A stretch of DNA of 64,000 bases, taken from Albifimbria verrucaria. Its lineage: Eukaryota > Ascomycota > Sordariomycetes > Hypocreales > Stachybotryaceae. Where the stretch lies: positions 2,542,001 through 2,606,000 of the forward strand of contig JAHREC010000018.1 of the NCBI GenBank assembly GCA_020081605.1. The letters run 5' to 3'. A model generated the notes under the pieces. That model saw only the letters and a program-made list of their open reading frames with translations, was not told the origin of the DNA and ran no database searches. Position 1 is the stretch's first letter, and every line of letters begins with the position of its first letter. Made by a program: the position numbers and the translations under genes. Of the stretch, positions 38,048 to 50,631 are shown piece after piece.

Positions 38048-38731
38048 CTAGCGCCTGCTGTGACTGTACAAGTCAGATTCGGCGTCGCGGTAGCTGCTCT
38101 CCTGCCGGCTCCTATCGTCGCTGAAGTAGCTGGGACTCGGCCTGCGACCCTTGCGGCGCGGCGGGCTGTGTTCCTCAATCACCACCACCTCGTCTTCCGA
38201 GCCACTGCTGTCATCGTCGCGAGGCACGACCCTCGGCGGTGGAGGCGCGCGGTGGGCTGAAGGCGCCCGGCGTGAAGGCTCAAATGCGGAAGCGGTCGGG
38301 GTGTCGACAATGTCGGGGACGACCCTCTCGCGTGTGGTAGTGGTGGTGCGGGTGCGAACCTCGTACATAGCGGCGCTGTGGCGACTTGTGCTGCGGCGGC
38401 GACGGCTGGCGCGACGGCGGCTGCGATCGTCGGCGCGGGAGACGTAGGTGCTGACGCCGTCCGATGTGACGGCCATGGGGAAGCCGTTGAGGCAGGTGTA
38501 GATGGCAGCGAGAATGAGGAGAAACCCAGCAACGGATCCGAGAACTATGCCGGCGACGACACCAGGCGAGGGTGAGCTATGCAGGGCGCCGTACTGAGCT
38601 GGAATGACGGTGTAGGACTCGTCATCGTCTCGATCCTGTCGCGAGGCGAGCAGTGCGGTGGCGCGGCGAAGGAGACTGGAAGGAGATGCTTGCCAAATGG
38701 TTCGGACCGGGAAGCCCAAGAGGGCTGGCAT
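38048..38731 (-). CDS. Single-pass membrane protein with Arg/Ser-rich cytosolic tail, 227 aa
   Basis: An unbroken, intronless frame from ATG 38731. A short N-terminal segment is followed at about residues 59-83 by a clear transmembrane helix (GVVAGIVLGSVAGFLLILAA plus IYTCL). The remaining 140 residues are disordered: an Arg-rich block (RRRASRRRRSTSR), a threonine run, a proline/arginine stretch (RRAPSAHRAPPPPR), an acidic patch (DDDSSGSEDEVVVIEE) and a Ser/Tyr/Asp tail. Small glycine-zipper-like spacing in the helix suggests self-association. I do not recognise a named family; similar small fungal membrane proteins are annotated as hypothetical. The strong bias of the tail could also inflate chance ORFs, but the helix and intact length favour a real gene. 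Confidence 0.7.
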   Translation of the reverse strand: MPALLGFPVRTIWQASPSSLLRRATALLASRQDRDDDESYTVIPAQYGALHSSPSPGVVAGIVLGSVAGFLLILAAIYTCLNGFPMAVTSDGVSTYVSRADDRSRRRASRRRRSTSRHSAAMYEVRTRTTTTTRERVVPDIVDTPTASAFEPSRRAPSAHRAPPPPRVVPRDDDSSGSEDEVVVIEEHSPPRRKGRRPSPSYFSDDRSRQESSYRDAESDLYSHSRR

Positions 38732-39531
38732 GGCGAGTTGCTGGTTGCAGAGCTATAACTCGGCGAGGGCGATGCGGACGTTGAGGGCGGGAAGCGGCAA
38801 CGTTGACTCAAGCGCCGGCAGAGCTCAATGGTGAGATACAGAATCGGGTTTTCCTAAACAAAGAGCTCAGAGTTCCCAGGACCACCCAAAACAAGGAGCC
38901 AAAAGCAAGCACACGACGGCGCTCTCAAAAGCGCATATGTTGACGTTGGTTGCAAGCTAACTTCATACGCCTGCCGGTCGGTGGATTGACGTAGTGCAAG
39001 CAAGATTCGCAGAAGGGATTCAGATGGCGTGGACAAAGTGAGCACTGAGAAAATTCAATGCACGAAACGCAGGCTAAGTGGCGACGATAACAAGCAAATG
39101 GGTCATAAAAGCGTTCGAATTTGGCGTGCAGCAAAAAAGATATCGAGTTGGAACAAGATTGTCGGAGCTTGAGGTTGGGAGGGATGACGGTTGCGGGGCA
39201 GCCAGGCACAAGTTGCCTGATTAGTCCTCGTCGATCCCTGCCCGTAGCCAGACCCTTTCTAGATAAGGTACTTGGTACCTGCTCGACTTCACCTCACCTC
39301 ACCTCACCTCACTTCACTTCACTTCACTTCACTTCTCTTATACACTTTTCATCCTCAGCAATCACCTCGCTCACTCCATCTCCATCAGCATCAGCATCAG
39401 CATCAGCATCCGAGTTTGCATCTACGAGCAATTCCACATACCACAATGGCCTTGTGAATTATCCACGGTATGAGCTAAACTTTCGACATAAAATAACTGA
39501 CACCGCCCCGCATAAAATAGCCACCCTCACC
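38732..39531. other. Intergenic region with dense simple repeats
   Basis: Upstream of the leftward membrane protein gene and downstream of the dehydrogenase. It carries the CACCT/CACTT array and the CAGCAT array. Plus-strand ORFs across the arrays are products of the repeats. Confidence 0.5.
39287..39335. repeat. CACCT then CACTT pentanucleotide array
   Basis: About four CACCT units pass into five CACTT units, a mutated subarray sharing one register. A separate array of CAGCAT (TCAGCA) units follows at 39383-39410. Confidence 0.85.
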
Positions 39532-41053
39532 TCACACCGTCACTCCCTTCAAAACATACAGCTCGCCTGTCTTGTCGCTTGTCATGAACAACCGCCCAAA
39601 CTTGTCCAGCAGAAGACCAACAGGCCGGAAGCATCCGCCTGGGCACTTTGATTGATCCGAGTTCCACATCATACGCACCTCGGCGTCTCTGCTCGTGGAT
39701 GGTGCCGTTGGCTGGCCATCTTTGAAAGCGATACGGCTGACTCTATAACCATTGGGCGGTTGCCGATTCCTACCATCACCAATCATTAGTACCAGTGCCT
39801 TAAAAACACGAAAAACTGTTTGGGTCGCCCTGGAAAGCCTCGAGGCTACATACCAGCTGCCGTGAAATGAGATAAAGGCTGCCGCCCCGTTGTCCTGGAA
39901 CTTAATGTCCAGCGGCGCCATGTGGGCACCAAATGTCAAACGCGGCGCTATCGTCTCCTTCTGGCAGAACTCATCGTTATATTCCTTTGCCGTTTGCTCT
40001 CCTGTCATCTGCTTGCCCACCGCCGCGCCTCCGGGATACTCTTTGACTTGCTGCGGCTCCCAATCGCCACGCACGATGGATAACCATAGTTTTTCCCATA
40101 CACGTCGCTGTTGTTATTCGCCGCCAAGCCGTGGAAATTGAGCTCCTCTCCTGGGTTATCGTTGTGAATGTCGTTTCCCAGTCGCTTCATCTCATCGATC
40201 GAGTTCTCTACAGACCACTATCCTCTGAGTCAGCTCTGCGATTCAAGTTCGAAGCAAGAGACTTAGGAAACAATGAGCCAGGTCATACAATGTTTCCAGT
40301 TGAAATATCTTCACCAATTCCCACGCTGTTCCGTAAACCCCATCCAAGCACCGCCCCTCCGCGTACGGCGTCGGCGAGTTCTTTCGCAACAACTCATCAA
40401 TCTGGAAAATGCGAATCTGACTTCGTGCAGTTTCCACCTTGGCAGCTTCTCCGTCAATATTGTTTTCCGAGCCTCGAGATACCAAAAGCAAATTGGGATC
40501 ATGTCGAGGGACCAGCAAAGTCCGCGACTGATGCGAGCCCCCTGTTTGGGTATTGTGATGATCTTCTTCTCTGGGCCAACACTGCCATCTGTTGGATTGT
40601 ATGGATACGCGAATACATCTGTGGCAGTTGACACGAAAAGAGTCGTCCCATCGTGTGACAACGCGATGCCATGCTTGAACTAAACCGCTACAGTTAGCCT
40701 CTGTCGGACCACCTCGTGAAAGTCTTTCGGTAATGTCGTGGTATGTATCTTTGTCTCAGATTTACCTCTTTATTCGATACAAGTATTGGGCTTGATGTCA
40801 CGCATATGTCCAAGCCCTCGCCACCATCAAGCACAATCCGCCGGACACGACCCGCCTCTTCGACAATCAAGAGGTTGCCCTTTGGATCCATCACAATGTG
40901 TCGGGGAAAGTCTAGATCTTTCAACAACACCTTGAACTCGACTCCCGGAGCGGTGGCGGGATTCGACGATGGCTTCAAACCATCGCATCGGGCCGTCACT
41001 CGCGCTGCCAAGAACGCGCAGATCGCCCCAAGAATCAATCGTGGAGATGGCAT
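39532..41053 (-). CDS. Secreted PQQ-type glucose/sorbosone dehydrogenase-like protein, frame breaks
   Basis: ATG 41053 begins with a classical signal peptide (MPSPRLILGAICAFLAARVT, cleaved near ARC). Then a beta-propeller of the glucose/sorbosone dehydrogenase family: FKVLLKDLDFPRHIVMDPKG, LIVEEAGRVRRIVLD, HGIALSHDGTTLFVSTATDV, LLVPRHDPNLLLVSRGSENN, VLGWGLRNSVGIGED, GEELNFHG followed by YGKNYGYPSC, FGAHMAPLDIKFQD, ISFHGSW, PVGLLLDKFGRLFMTSDKTG. The PQQ- or copper-site composition cannot be judged by eye. An intron separates SSPILVSNKE from HGIALSHDG (about 40750-40670). The frame breaks at five C at 40538-40542 and four C at 40354-40357 (plus strand), and probably near 40090. Likely extracellular sugar oxidation; the acceptor is unknown. 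Confidence 0.8.
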
Positions 41054-42278
41054 GGCTGGAAATTCAGTTGTCGTCCGAGCAAGTCTTCCAGCAGTGTCTG
41101 AGAAGATTATGTTCGTAATGAAGAGAGTCCCTCGTCCCTGGCCGGATTCTCTCTACTTAAATCTCAAAGTCTATCCGCGTTCGGCAAGTCACAATTCATA
41201 GTCTGGAGAAGGCCTTCCATGTCCGAGAACAAAGACAAGTCTGATACACTCCGTCACTGAATAGCTACCTACGCGTCATTGCTTTGTCGCTACTGGCCTT
41301 GCTTCGGCCCATCATCATCCATTCCATCCGAGACCTACCCGCAACAAAATGACCATCGTCTGGAATGCCTTTTGCTTGAACCACCCACCAGGTCAGCCTC
41401 AAATGCTCACTTACGAATTGAATGACGACTTTACGGGGCCACGAGCTCTTCCAGGGGCTCAATTAGCCGGCCTGGTTACGTCTCTGTTCCGCTTACCCAC
41501 CCTCAACGTCACAATTTGACCAGACAATGGTTCGTGCCCGGTTCCTAAACTCTCTCACATATGTCATACTCGAAACATTGTCTGTCATCAACCTGGTACT
41601 GGTATTTGCATTGTCTTATTCTAAAATTCATCAGCACCTTTCAAAACTACAGTATTCTTTTGCCGTTCATTTTTAATCGTTAAAACCGCATTGAGACCTA
41701 CTAGGCTAAATCCTCCATCTACAAATCACTTAGACTTGGGCTTCATGAAAACCAACCCAATCAGAAGGAAGAGATTCACGAGACAAGTCGACCGGTCGTA
41801 GTTTGAACTTTTGTATTTGATTGCAAAGAATCACGCCTGTAGCGAGCTCAGTGGCATATGCCCGACTCTACCATTGTTGCATATATAACATGAATTCCTC
41901 CGGGGTATCCTGTGAGCCTTATATCTACACTCTGAAGTCAACACCTTCCCTTCATATGCCTGAACCCGATGTCCGTAATGATAGTGACACAACCTTTCTA
42001 GGTTCTAGAAATACACGACCGTAACACATAAAAATACTCAACGTTAATGAGTGATATGAAGATACCTTCTTCATTTTTGCGCCTTCCGTGCTGCCGTGAT
42101 CATAGTAAACATAAAAGAAAACGTGACATGACACTTGCGTGACATATGTAACATGAGGAATCTGATAGCCTCAAAGTGATTCGATCAAATGATAGTAGTG
42201 ATATGGTATAAGGGGTGGTTTAAGCGATTTTCGTCGCTTTGTGGCTGGAACAAAGGAAACATGGAGTCGTAATGATAT
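41054..42278. other. Intergenic region
   Basis: Upstream of the dehydrogenase and downstream of the PH-domain gene, both leftward. No gene recognised; AT-richer at 41560-41720 and 41990-42200. Confidence 0.5.
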
Positions 42279-44714
42279 TTAGATGAAGGCTCCCATTTCA
42301 ATGGAAGGCTTTTGAGGAATGGGAGGCAGAGTAGACATTGGTGGGGGACTGATGGTGGGCCCATTGCCAGCTGAGGCATGCTTCTGCGATACATGAGTGC
42401 CTTGGACTTGGGTTCCATCAAATGAGAGTTGTGAGCAGATTGCGCTGGGAGTGGCGGAAGAGGCGTGGTAGGTGGAGGTGCGCGTAAGGGCGGTAGGGTG
42501 TTCATGGAAGCAGGCGGGCCATTTGTCAAATCGTACCGAGAAACTCCTTGAGGTGAAGCTGCGTGCATACTAGCCCGCTGCATTACACGTGTCTTAGGCA
42601 GAGTACGGCCATCCTCCGATGTGTCGGTTCCGTGACCCCAGACACTTGTGGCGTTGGATCCCATGGAGGTGCGAATCCTGGGAAGTGACTCGCCCGGTCT
42701 TCGGATAGCACTCATGCTGGCCATCCTGCGTGGAGCCGGCTGAACCGTTAAGAAGTTGGAAGATGCTCGTTGCCAAGATTCGTTAGGTAGATGTCGAGGT
42801 GTCCGGGCTCCAGATGCTGAGCGAACTGGGAGCGGCGCAGTTTCATCCTTTATCGGTGAGCGGCTAACGGCAATCGGCCGCAAATTCGATCGATCTGGAA
42901 TATCAGGTTGGGGAGACGGTTGATCCACTACCATGGAGAGTGGTCGAGCTGCACCAAGTGACATTGGAGGGCTTTCGAGCCCGTGACATCCTATTGGTCT
43001 CTCGGTCTAGGTTGGACACAGCTTCTTGGGGTATTGGTGGAGACCTGACTGATGGGTAATGTCTGTTCGAAGAACGTGGGACACTGAAGTTAGGTGTTGG
43101 CATAGGTATCGGTACGGGTATGGCGGGCACAGCTCGAGGAATGGTGTTAGGAAGCGGGTTTGGCGGTCGCGCAGATGAATCAACGAAGGGCGCCATAGTC
43201 TGGAGGGATTTACGGCGATGAAGAATGGCTGCAGCATTCGGCCTAGAGCGAATTTCGTAATTCTGTAGAGGCTCGTCGCAGGGTGATGGGAAGCTATCCC
43301 TGGTTGGCGAAGACGTAGGCGACGAGCCGGAAGACACCATTGTGCGTTGGCCGGATGAAATGTAAGACAGTCGGTTGTTGCTGTCCCTCAGGTTATCCAA
43401 CTGCCGGCCATCTTGGGAAACGACGCTGTTGGTTGAACCATCGTCCAGAGAGGGATCACGCGTCATAGGAGGCGGCATGTCGCTACCCTGACTATCGCGG
43501 ATACGCGGCCACTCAAAGCTTTCAGAAAAGGTTCGAGAAAATCGGTTAGGGTCCCGGAGGACCAGAGGTCGTTGAACCGGATCCTCCTCTTGCTGGTAGA
43601 CCTCTGCTTCCTTAGGCCCTCCAGTTTCGGAGAGCGCTCTCCTCCCACCTAGCTTTTCAATCTCACGGCGCAGGCTTACCATCCACCCATTCATGTCCTC
43701 GACATTGTCAAATGTCATAAGTATGTTTGCGGCATTCCGGCGATCAGCGCTCCGAGGGACCAATTTAGACAAGATGGATCGGGAGTCTGCTGTAGCGGGT
43801 GTACCATCCTGTTCGATACCTGAAGAAACTTGGAGGACATAATGTCGGCCGGGAATCGCGTCGCTAACAAAAGCTGCCGATGTCTTGCTCAGGCGTACAA
43901 CTCTCTCTGGCAAGCGATCAAAAGAGCCGGTGCCGCCATATTCTAAAAGGTAACCGGAGGTAGACAAAATGTAGATACGATTTGTCCAGTCGAACTTGGA
44001 CGCCGAGAGCGAGGAAACGTGACGTTGTAATCTCCGAGACTTATCCTTTTCTCTTTCGTTTTCTTTGGCAGTTTCTTGAAGGATGTCTATAGAAGATGTG
44101 GAATCAGTGCCGTAAGTGAACCCGCCTTTGCTCTCGCTGAGACGGATGATGGCATCTGCCGTTAAGGTTGGCGCCGACAGTGTTGCGTTTCGGATAGCCT
44201 GCGGGTATGCTTTAAATAACGGAGGCAAGTGCCAAGTAGCATCATCTTCCCGGGACCCCTTTGTAGGCTTCGATGCGATACTTTGCCGGTCAATGTTGAC
44301 GGGATGCTCAGGCACGTTAGGGTGTTGTGCCGGGGTCGAGGAGGCTCGGCAAGGAATGATAGGGGCGAGAAGGTTGTACAACAGGAAGCTGATCTCGTGA
44401 ATGATACGTGCGGCTTTCCGTGGGGCGATTGTGAACTTCAGTTACAGGGGTGCGAGCGGTTGGTTGTCGAGTGAAGGCAGCGTTGTGAGTTGGCGATACA
44501 GGCCGCTCTGGCTCTCTAGCAGTCGACTTAGAGCGGCCAAAAGGTTTCTTAAACCCAGTCTGGATTCCCTTCGATTGGGTTTCTCCTGTCGTAACGGGGT
44601 ACGGTCCTCTGGCCGCGTGAGTTCGGCTGGTCGCATCCTCCTGTTGGGGAGAGACTGGACGTAGGAGGCGTCGGGATGTCCACCACGGGTCATGTCGGGA
44701 TTGACACCAAGCAT
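42279..44714 (-). CDS. PH-domain protein of fungal type, about 810 aa, several frame breaks
   Basis: The start is ATG 44714 (MLGVNPDMTRGGHPDASYVQ). A basic N-terminus (GIQTGFKKPFGRSKSTARE) leads to TWHLPPLFKAYPQAIRNATL. A PH-like domain follows, with strands FDWTNRIYILSTSGYLLEY, FDRLPERVVRLSKTSAAFVS, HYVLQVSSG, and the C-terminal helix FDNVEDMNGWMVSLRREIEK. The last 400 residues are disordered, Pro/Ser-rich, with many Arg-x-x-Ser sites, ending in PQKPSIEMGAFI. Homologues in ascomycetes are often mislabelled peptidase M20. A cortical or membrane-adaptor role is inference. The frame breaks near 44648 (four C), 44340, 42990 and 42338 (C run). One base at each gives a continuous protein to TAA at 42281-42279. 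Confidence 0.8.
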
Positions 44715-46794
44715 AGCGAGGTTGCGATTTTAGGTGAAGGCAACGGTGTGCATACAGATATCCATGCAAGTCGGTAGTTTCTGCCACAGTAGAGAACAAG
44801 AATGACGGAGAGGAAGAGGTTGAGTGGCGGCACCGAGGTGAGTCAAGTGCGTAAGTGAGCGAGTGATTGTTGGAATGAAACGGAGTAACGCAGATTCGAC
44901 CGGCGATAAAATGCAAAGCGAGATAACAAAAACACAGACAGACAAGAGCTCTGTCGAGGCAGTGCTGGAACTGGCAACGGACAGTGACGATGTACAATGG
45001 AGAGGAAGAAAGCGGCAGCGGATTGGCGGCCGGACCAGGGAATAAGAGGCGCGTAGCAGGATTTGGGAGCTAGGAGATGGCCCTAACGTGGCTGAGCGGC
45101 GGCGGCAGGATGGTTTGTATTGGGTCTGAGACCAAATGCCACCATCTCCAGCGCAACGACGATTATGAGAATCGGGGCGCACGGCCTCGCGTCCGCGTTG
45201 GGCGTCGTCTGGTCGCGCGGATCGTTGAAGGCGGCGTGCTTTCCAATACTTGCTAGTAGGGTGGCGGGTATTGGGGTGAAGCACGCAACGTAGTAAACGG
45301 TGATGGTGAGTTTCGATAGTTGGATGTGCTTATTGAGCAGCAGGCGTTGGGTGTAAGTAAGGAAGGTGAGTCTGGTGTTTACAAGTGTGTCGCAAGTACA
45401 ACAGCACAGTTCATGTAGTCCGTAGGAGTGGGATGGATGGATGACCAGGCACCAACCAGTATTTGGCAGGGGGATATACTATTAAAGACCTCCGGGAGAG
45501 GGAGGGGAGGGATGAGGACCGGGGTGAGTGGGTGACGGCCTGTCGTGGGGTGGGAGGCAGAGAGGAAGAGGAGGGGATGGATGGATGGAAGTGGATGTGG
45601 ATGCGGATGTTTTTCGCCTGTCTGCCTTCCTTCCCTTCCCGTTGTCGCTGATGCTCGGAGAAGGAGCAGGGGTGGTGCCAGTCAGTTGTTCCTTTAGCAG
45701 CAGCGCCTCTTTGAGCCTTGCTTTTCCCTTTTCCCGCACTCACTGCGAAGACGACCTGACCCCGTCTCCGAGACGCCCGTCGATTGTGCGAGAAGGAAGA
45801 AAGAAAAAACAAAGAGCAGCACAGGGCTCTCATTCAGCGAGCCAATCCCTGCAAGCCATACCGTATCACACCGCGCCGAGCTAAGCTCGCTCTCTGGTCG
45901 GTACCACAGTTGGAGGCGCCCATCACCAACGCCTTGGTGTCTTCACCAACGACTGATCCCAAACCGTGTGTGACCCCCGGCTGCGTCGGGCTCCGTGCGC
46001 CGCTACTGACACTGGAGTGACCTGGGCCTGGGTCTGGGTTTGGGTCTGGGTCCTCTTGGTCAGGGCAGGGCAGGGGTTGGGAGACAGGCGCGATGTTGCC
46101 GGATCGAGGATCTTGGGGACCCACGGGCAAGGCTAGCGTACCACATTCAATGCAACACCGGCGCAGCACTTACACAACTGGGAGGTATCCGAATCTTGCA
46201 GGGGCCTGTACGGCCTTGTGGGCAGGTCTGGAGTCGCCTGCCTGGATGCTAGGCGCTGTTTGCCACTGGCCTGTCTCTTATTCTCTGGGTCACCACCACC
46301 AGATTGCGTCTACGGTAGGCGGTACCTGCTCGGCCATGACGAACGCTGCACCCATGCAAGTGATCTACGGCCAGGTGAAGGTATACGCTACCTTGCCCTG
46401 TCATCCGGGCCACCTATCCGTCCCCAAATCCACGGAACCAGTAATTAGGTACGAACCTGTCCAATATTCTCTTTCCAAGCGCAGCCTGTGCTGTACGGTC
46501 AAGATGACAACAATAACACAGCAATAATTGGGGTCCAGGGGTAAACCAATATTGGCTGACAGAGGGTTTTTTGTTTTTGTTTTCCTCTCTCTCTTCTTCC
46601 GTGTCTTTCTTTCTTTTTCTTTCCCTTTTCTTTTCTTTTCTTGTCCTTCTGGAATCAGCTGATGAATACCCGACATTACCCTATGTGAAACCCTCCCCAG
46701 GGCATTGACGGGCGAAGAAAAATAATTTTGGGCCTACAGTACGTCTTCCATGTAACCCACAGTCTTACACAGATTGCATGAGCCGTGCGCTTGG

Positions 46795-46840
46795 TTGTGT
46801 GTGTGTGTGTATGTGTGTGTGTGTTGCGTTGCGTTGCGTT
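46795..46840. repeat. GT dinucleotide array followed by TTGCG repeats
   Basis: About 14 GT units interrupted once by AT, then three GTTGC/TTGCG pentamers. Confidence 0.85.
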
Positions 46841-47246
46841 CATTTTGGCGTGTAGATTGAAGGGCCCCATGCTCCGAACTGATCGGCTTACTTCAAACGG
46901 CAACCTGCAAATGGCTGTTTCTCCCCTTCTACCCCAAACGGCCCCGTCCAGCAAGAAGCAGCTTGAATGACGGCACGATGCTCCAAAAAAGCAGCTGTCG
47001 ATTAATTACCTGCTCTCCTCTTCCTCCTTCTCCGTGCTCCTTACGGAAAGGGTGGGGCCGACGTGTTTTGTGAGTGTGACAGGAAACGCACCTCTTCCCC
47101 TCTCGGCCATCTGACTGCTGTCGCTCCAACAAAGTAGCGAGTCTCTCGAGTCCCCAACCCCTGCTCTGCCCTTCCCTCCTCGCTTCCTACCTGTTTTCCC
47201 GTCTTCTTCCTTCTTGTCATTCTCGTCCGTTTCGTCGTGTCTCCGC

Positions 47247-47291
47247 CAGACGCAGACGCAGACGCAGACACAGACGCAGACGCAGACGCAG
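47247..47291. repeat. CAGACG hexanucleotide repeat
   Basis: Seven tandem CAGACG units, one with a G-to-A change (CAGACA). Confidence 0.88.
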
Positions 47292-50200
47292 TAGGACTTC
47301 GCATCCTCTGACTCCTTGGCTGGTGCACGTGCGGGTCACCGAGGCAGCTCGTGGGCTGTAGATCAGTCAACGGTCAGGCTACCGGGCTACGGGCTGCTGG
47401 GAGCTCGCGCGCGCTTTGTTCCCTTCATCAATCAGCACCTCTCTCGTTGGTCCTCCGTTTCCGGGCGTCATCAACCGTGGCAGTACGCTCGAGCCCCGGC
47501 CAAGATCCACGCATGCCTTGAGTTTGGTAAAACTAGAGCTCGGCTCCGTCTTTGGCTATGGATGTCACCGCAGCAGCGACATAGCTATACAGGCATGTCG
47601 TAGCAGCAACCAAGCGGAGCCAGGGAGTGTCCACGCATGTCCTCCATAGCGGCCGTTTTTTGCTCAACACTGTGACTGACTACTGCACGCATGAAGCCAA
47701 ATATAATACGTCCTGTGGCTGATGGGGCCTCTTGTTGGTTAGTCCATGTCCATCAAACCTAGATCCCAGGGTCTACCCCGTCGGTCGCTGTCATTGATCA
47801 GGGGTGCACGTGTGCGTCCGCCATTACCAGCCACGCTAGAAACGGATCATTGTCATGGCATCTCTTGCGCTCTATAGTGGTTCTTTGCACCATGATTCCT
47901 ACCTATCTCTCCTTTCCATAAGACGGGATTGACCTGCGTGCAACTGAGGTTCTCATCTTTGCAAGGTTTATTCATGTTTTCCCGAGCTGGGTACGGCCTC
48001 TTCTTTCTGTAAGGTGCTCGTATTGCGTCGGACAGTATCCGAAGCATCCCATCGCTCGTAATCGCCGTCATAATGGGGCCTATTCAAAGACCAGTCCCTG
48101 GAAAGACCGAGCGCTTGTTGAAGCCTGAATGAATGCAACATGTCATGGCCTCCCTGTCCCCTGGCCTGGGCCATGTGGCCGTGGGACTGGGCGGTTACCC
48201 ATCATCCAGTGTCTTCCCAGGGTTCTGTCATCCTTACCAAGGCGGAGAGGAGTTCGACTCACAAAGCGCTTCGCACAACCCTAAATCCTTCAGAGATTCC
48301 CCGTACGAGTCCTGTCCCCACAATGGGCTGTTTCGATGTTTCATCTTCTGCGGCCTCTCTGCTTCATGTGTCAAGTGTTAGACAGTTGAGGAGGATCCCT
48401 CCAATCAGTCAGCTTGCATCTGCTGCACCTCAGAAAACAGTATTAAAATAGCAACCACATGTTTTGCAGGAGCCCATAGGATTTGTAGTCTCGGGTGGGA
48501 TGCGAAGCTGTATGTGCGTGTGGACGTGCTGCAGCCTGTCTAACGCCAGATGATGGTGGAGATCTTGATCGTGCAAAAGCCATCCTCCTACGACGAGCTC
48601 GCTTGGGGTATGCTAACGCCGATCTCCTATGGTCCAACGGAAAGACGGAGGTACGATTAGCAGTCCCAAACTCCACATCTTGGGGAGCTACCACTTGGTC
48701 AATCAAATCGCAAGCATGGAGGGGCCACGAGACGCCCATTCAAGGGTCCGACCCGGTGCTTTTGGAAAGAATCTTAAAATCTGTTTCGGGCCTGAGTCGT
48801 CGTCCTGTGTCACCATCAACGCTTCCGACTTGGCGAACTGTGGTCGCTCCACCGCTAGAGCTGCGCCGTCGCTGAGCGCACTACAATCAGCGGGCGTCAA
48901 CAGAACTCTACCAGCCCGGAGCTTTAGCAGAGGTCAAGGTTAAGTGCCTGCATTAGCGGCACCCCGGTTGCGGCCCCTTCAATCGCTACTCGTCTCCATT
49001 CATGGTAGATCTGAGCACATTGAAGGAGCCTCCGGTTCGTTTGATGCTTCTTCGTCACTCCTTTGATAGAGAAGCTGAGAGTAAACCCCTGCAGCAGGCA
49101 TGAATTTGGCCAGTCCCGAGTCATTCCTCGAGTTCCTTGAATTTCTTCTTTCTCCGGCACGGGATAGCATGGTGGCATGGCATGGGCATGTCGCATCGGA
49201 AGATCGTCACGTTAGGAGGCCGCAGTGGCATCTTACGACGCAATGACGGTCGAGCGATGAGAAACAGCCCCAAACCGGCATCTACGGACTCTACCTCGAA
49301 CAAGCAAGAAAACAAGAGAAACTCTTGGACGGGGCGGGTTAGCCTCCAGGTCCGCCGAGACCCTGTCCCTGCTCGGGCTCCGCTGCTTCGGAAGAAGGTG
49401 GGTTAACGGACAGCGCATAGCAGAGGTTGTTTCGCCGCTAAAGTAGTCATGTTTATTTGCTTTTGTTTGTTGTTGATGTTTTCGTTATCAAGTCAATTTC
49501 ACACACCAGTTGCTTTGTTGACGGCGGTGGAAAAAGTAAATACATGATGCCTGCTTGCCTTGGCAACCTTTTGGGTGGCATATTTGCCTTTGCAAGAACC
49601 TGCTACCATGTTCTATCATGCATAGAACATAATGCTTGTCACAGCCGCCAGTTTCGCAATGGTATGATACTCTTGCTTTCGGGGTTTTTTTCCTTTCCTT
49701 CTTTCTTCTTTTATTCTTTCTAATGTCTTAGCCTCGAGAATTTCCATGTTTTAGTCTGCACGTGGTGTTACATGATGTTTCGTAAGTATGCACATATTAT
49801 CACAACATGTGATTCAGTAGAGCAAGAGAAGAGTTACTTTGGGCAATGACGCGGACTTGTCTCATGCAGATGATACAGGAAGAGATCCCAGACTAAATGG
49901 TAGAGCTATGGTATAACATTGAAGGCGAGACATGCAGGAATATCAATCATGACTTAATTCACATCACATTCAGCACTGGCATTGTATGATGTCTGCACCT
50001 TGCTTCGAGTTCGGATTCGGATGAAAGATGCATCGGCAAGCTACCTGTACTGCCCAGTGCTGTGTCTGACCTGCTGTAAGCCTTATCGATACCACCCCAA
50101 ATTCGGGAGCTTCAGCCACATTCACTGTAGCAGCCTCACTTCGGCGTTCCATACGGTAATGCTACGTACAAGATCAAGGTACCCCGCCTAACTTACAGGT

Positions 50201-50631
50201 TAATCAGGTACCTGCAGCGCCGCAGCAATAAGCAGGCACGACTCACGGCTAGACTTGCCTGAGCCACAACGTCAGTCGTCCCACCACACCCCGCCATTGT
50301 CCTCGGCCTTGTGACCATCAACTTCAACAGTCCTTGGATGGAGCTGATCAGCACACCAGCATCCCACCTGTCGTCATGGCAGATACGCGTCTGCTTCATT
50401 CGCCCTATCCATTCGCCTGTCTTCCTTAGATTCCTATAAGGTCCTGCTTTGAAGATTTTCTTCCATCTCATTCCTGCTCCGCACTCAACGTCTAAGCTAC
50501 CTCTCGATCGCAAAGCTTCCCTTCGCGCTAAGCATAAGACATCACATCAGATCAAGAGCTCCACGTCCCATAGAGCGCTTCCTCTCGTATCCTAAACCAT
50601 CTATCCCGAGCTTCGAGTCAACAATCCAACC

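Larger units (their letters stand above)
44715..50631. other. Second gene-poor stretch, about 5.9 kb
   Basis: I find no convincing gene. Contents: purine/GGAT-rich sequence at 45480-45620, T/C-rich tracts at 46570-46640 and 49690-49720, a GT array and a CAGACG array. Its left end holds the PH-domain gene's promoter and its right end that of the coiled-coil gene. Open frames are short and overlapping. Confidence 0.5.
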
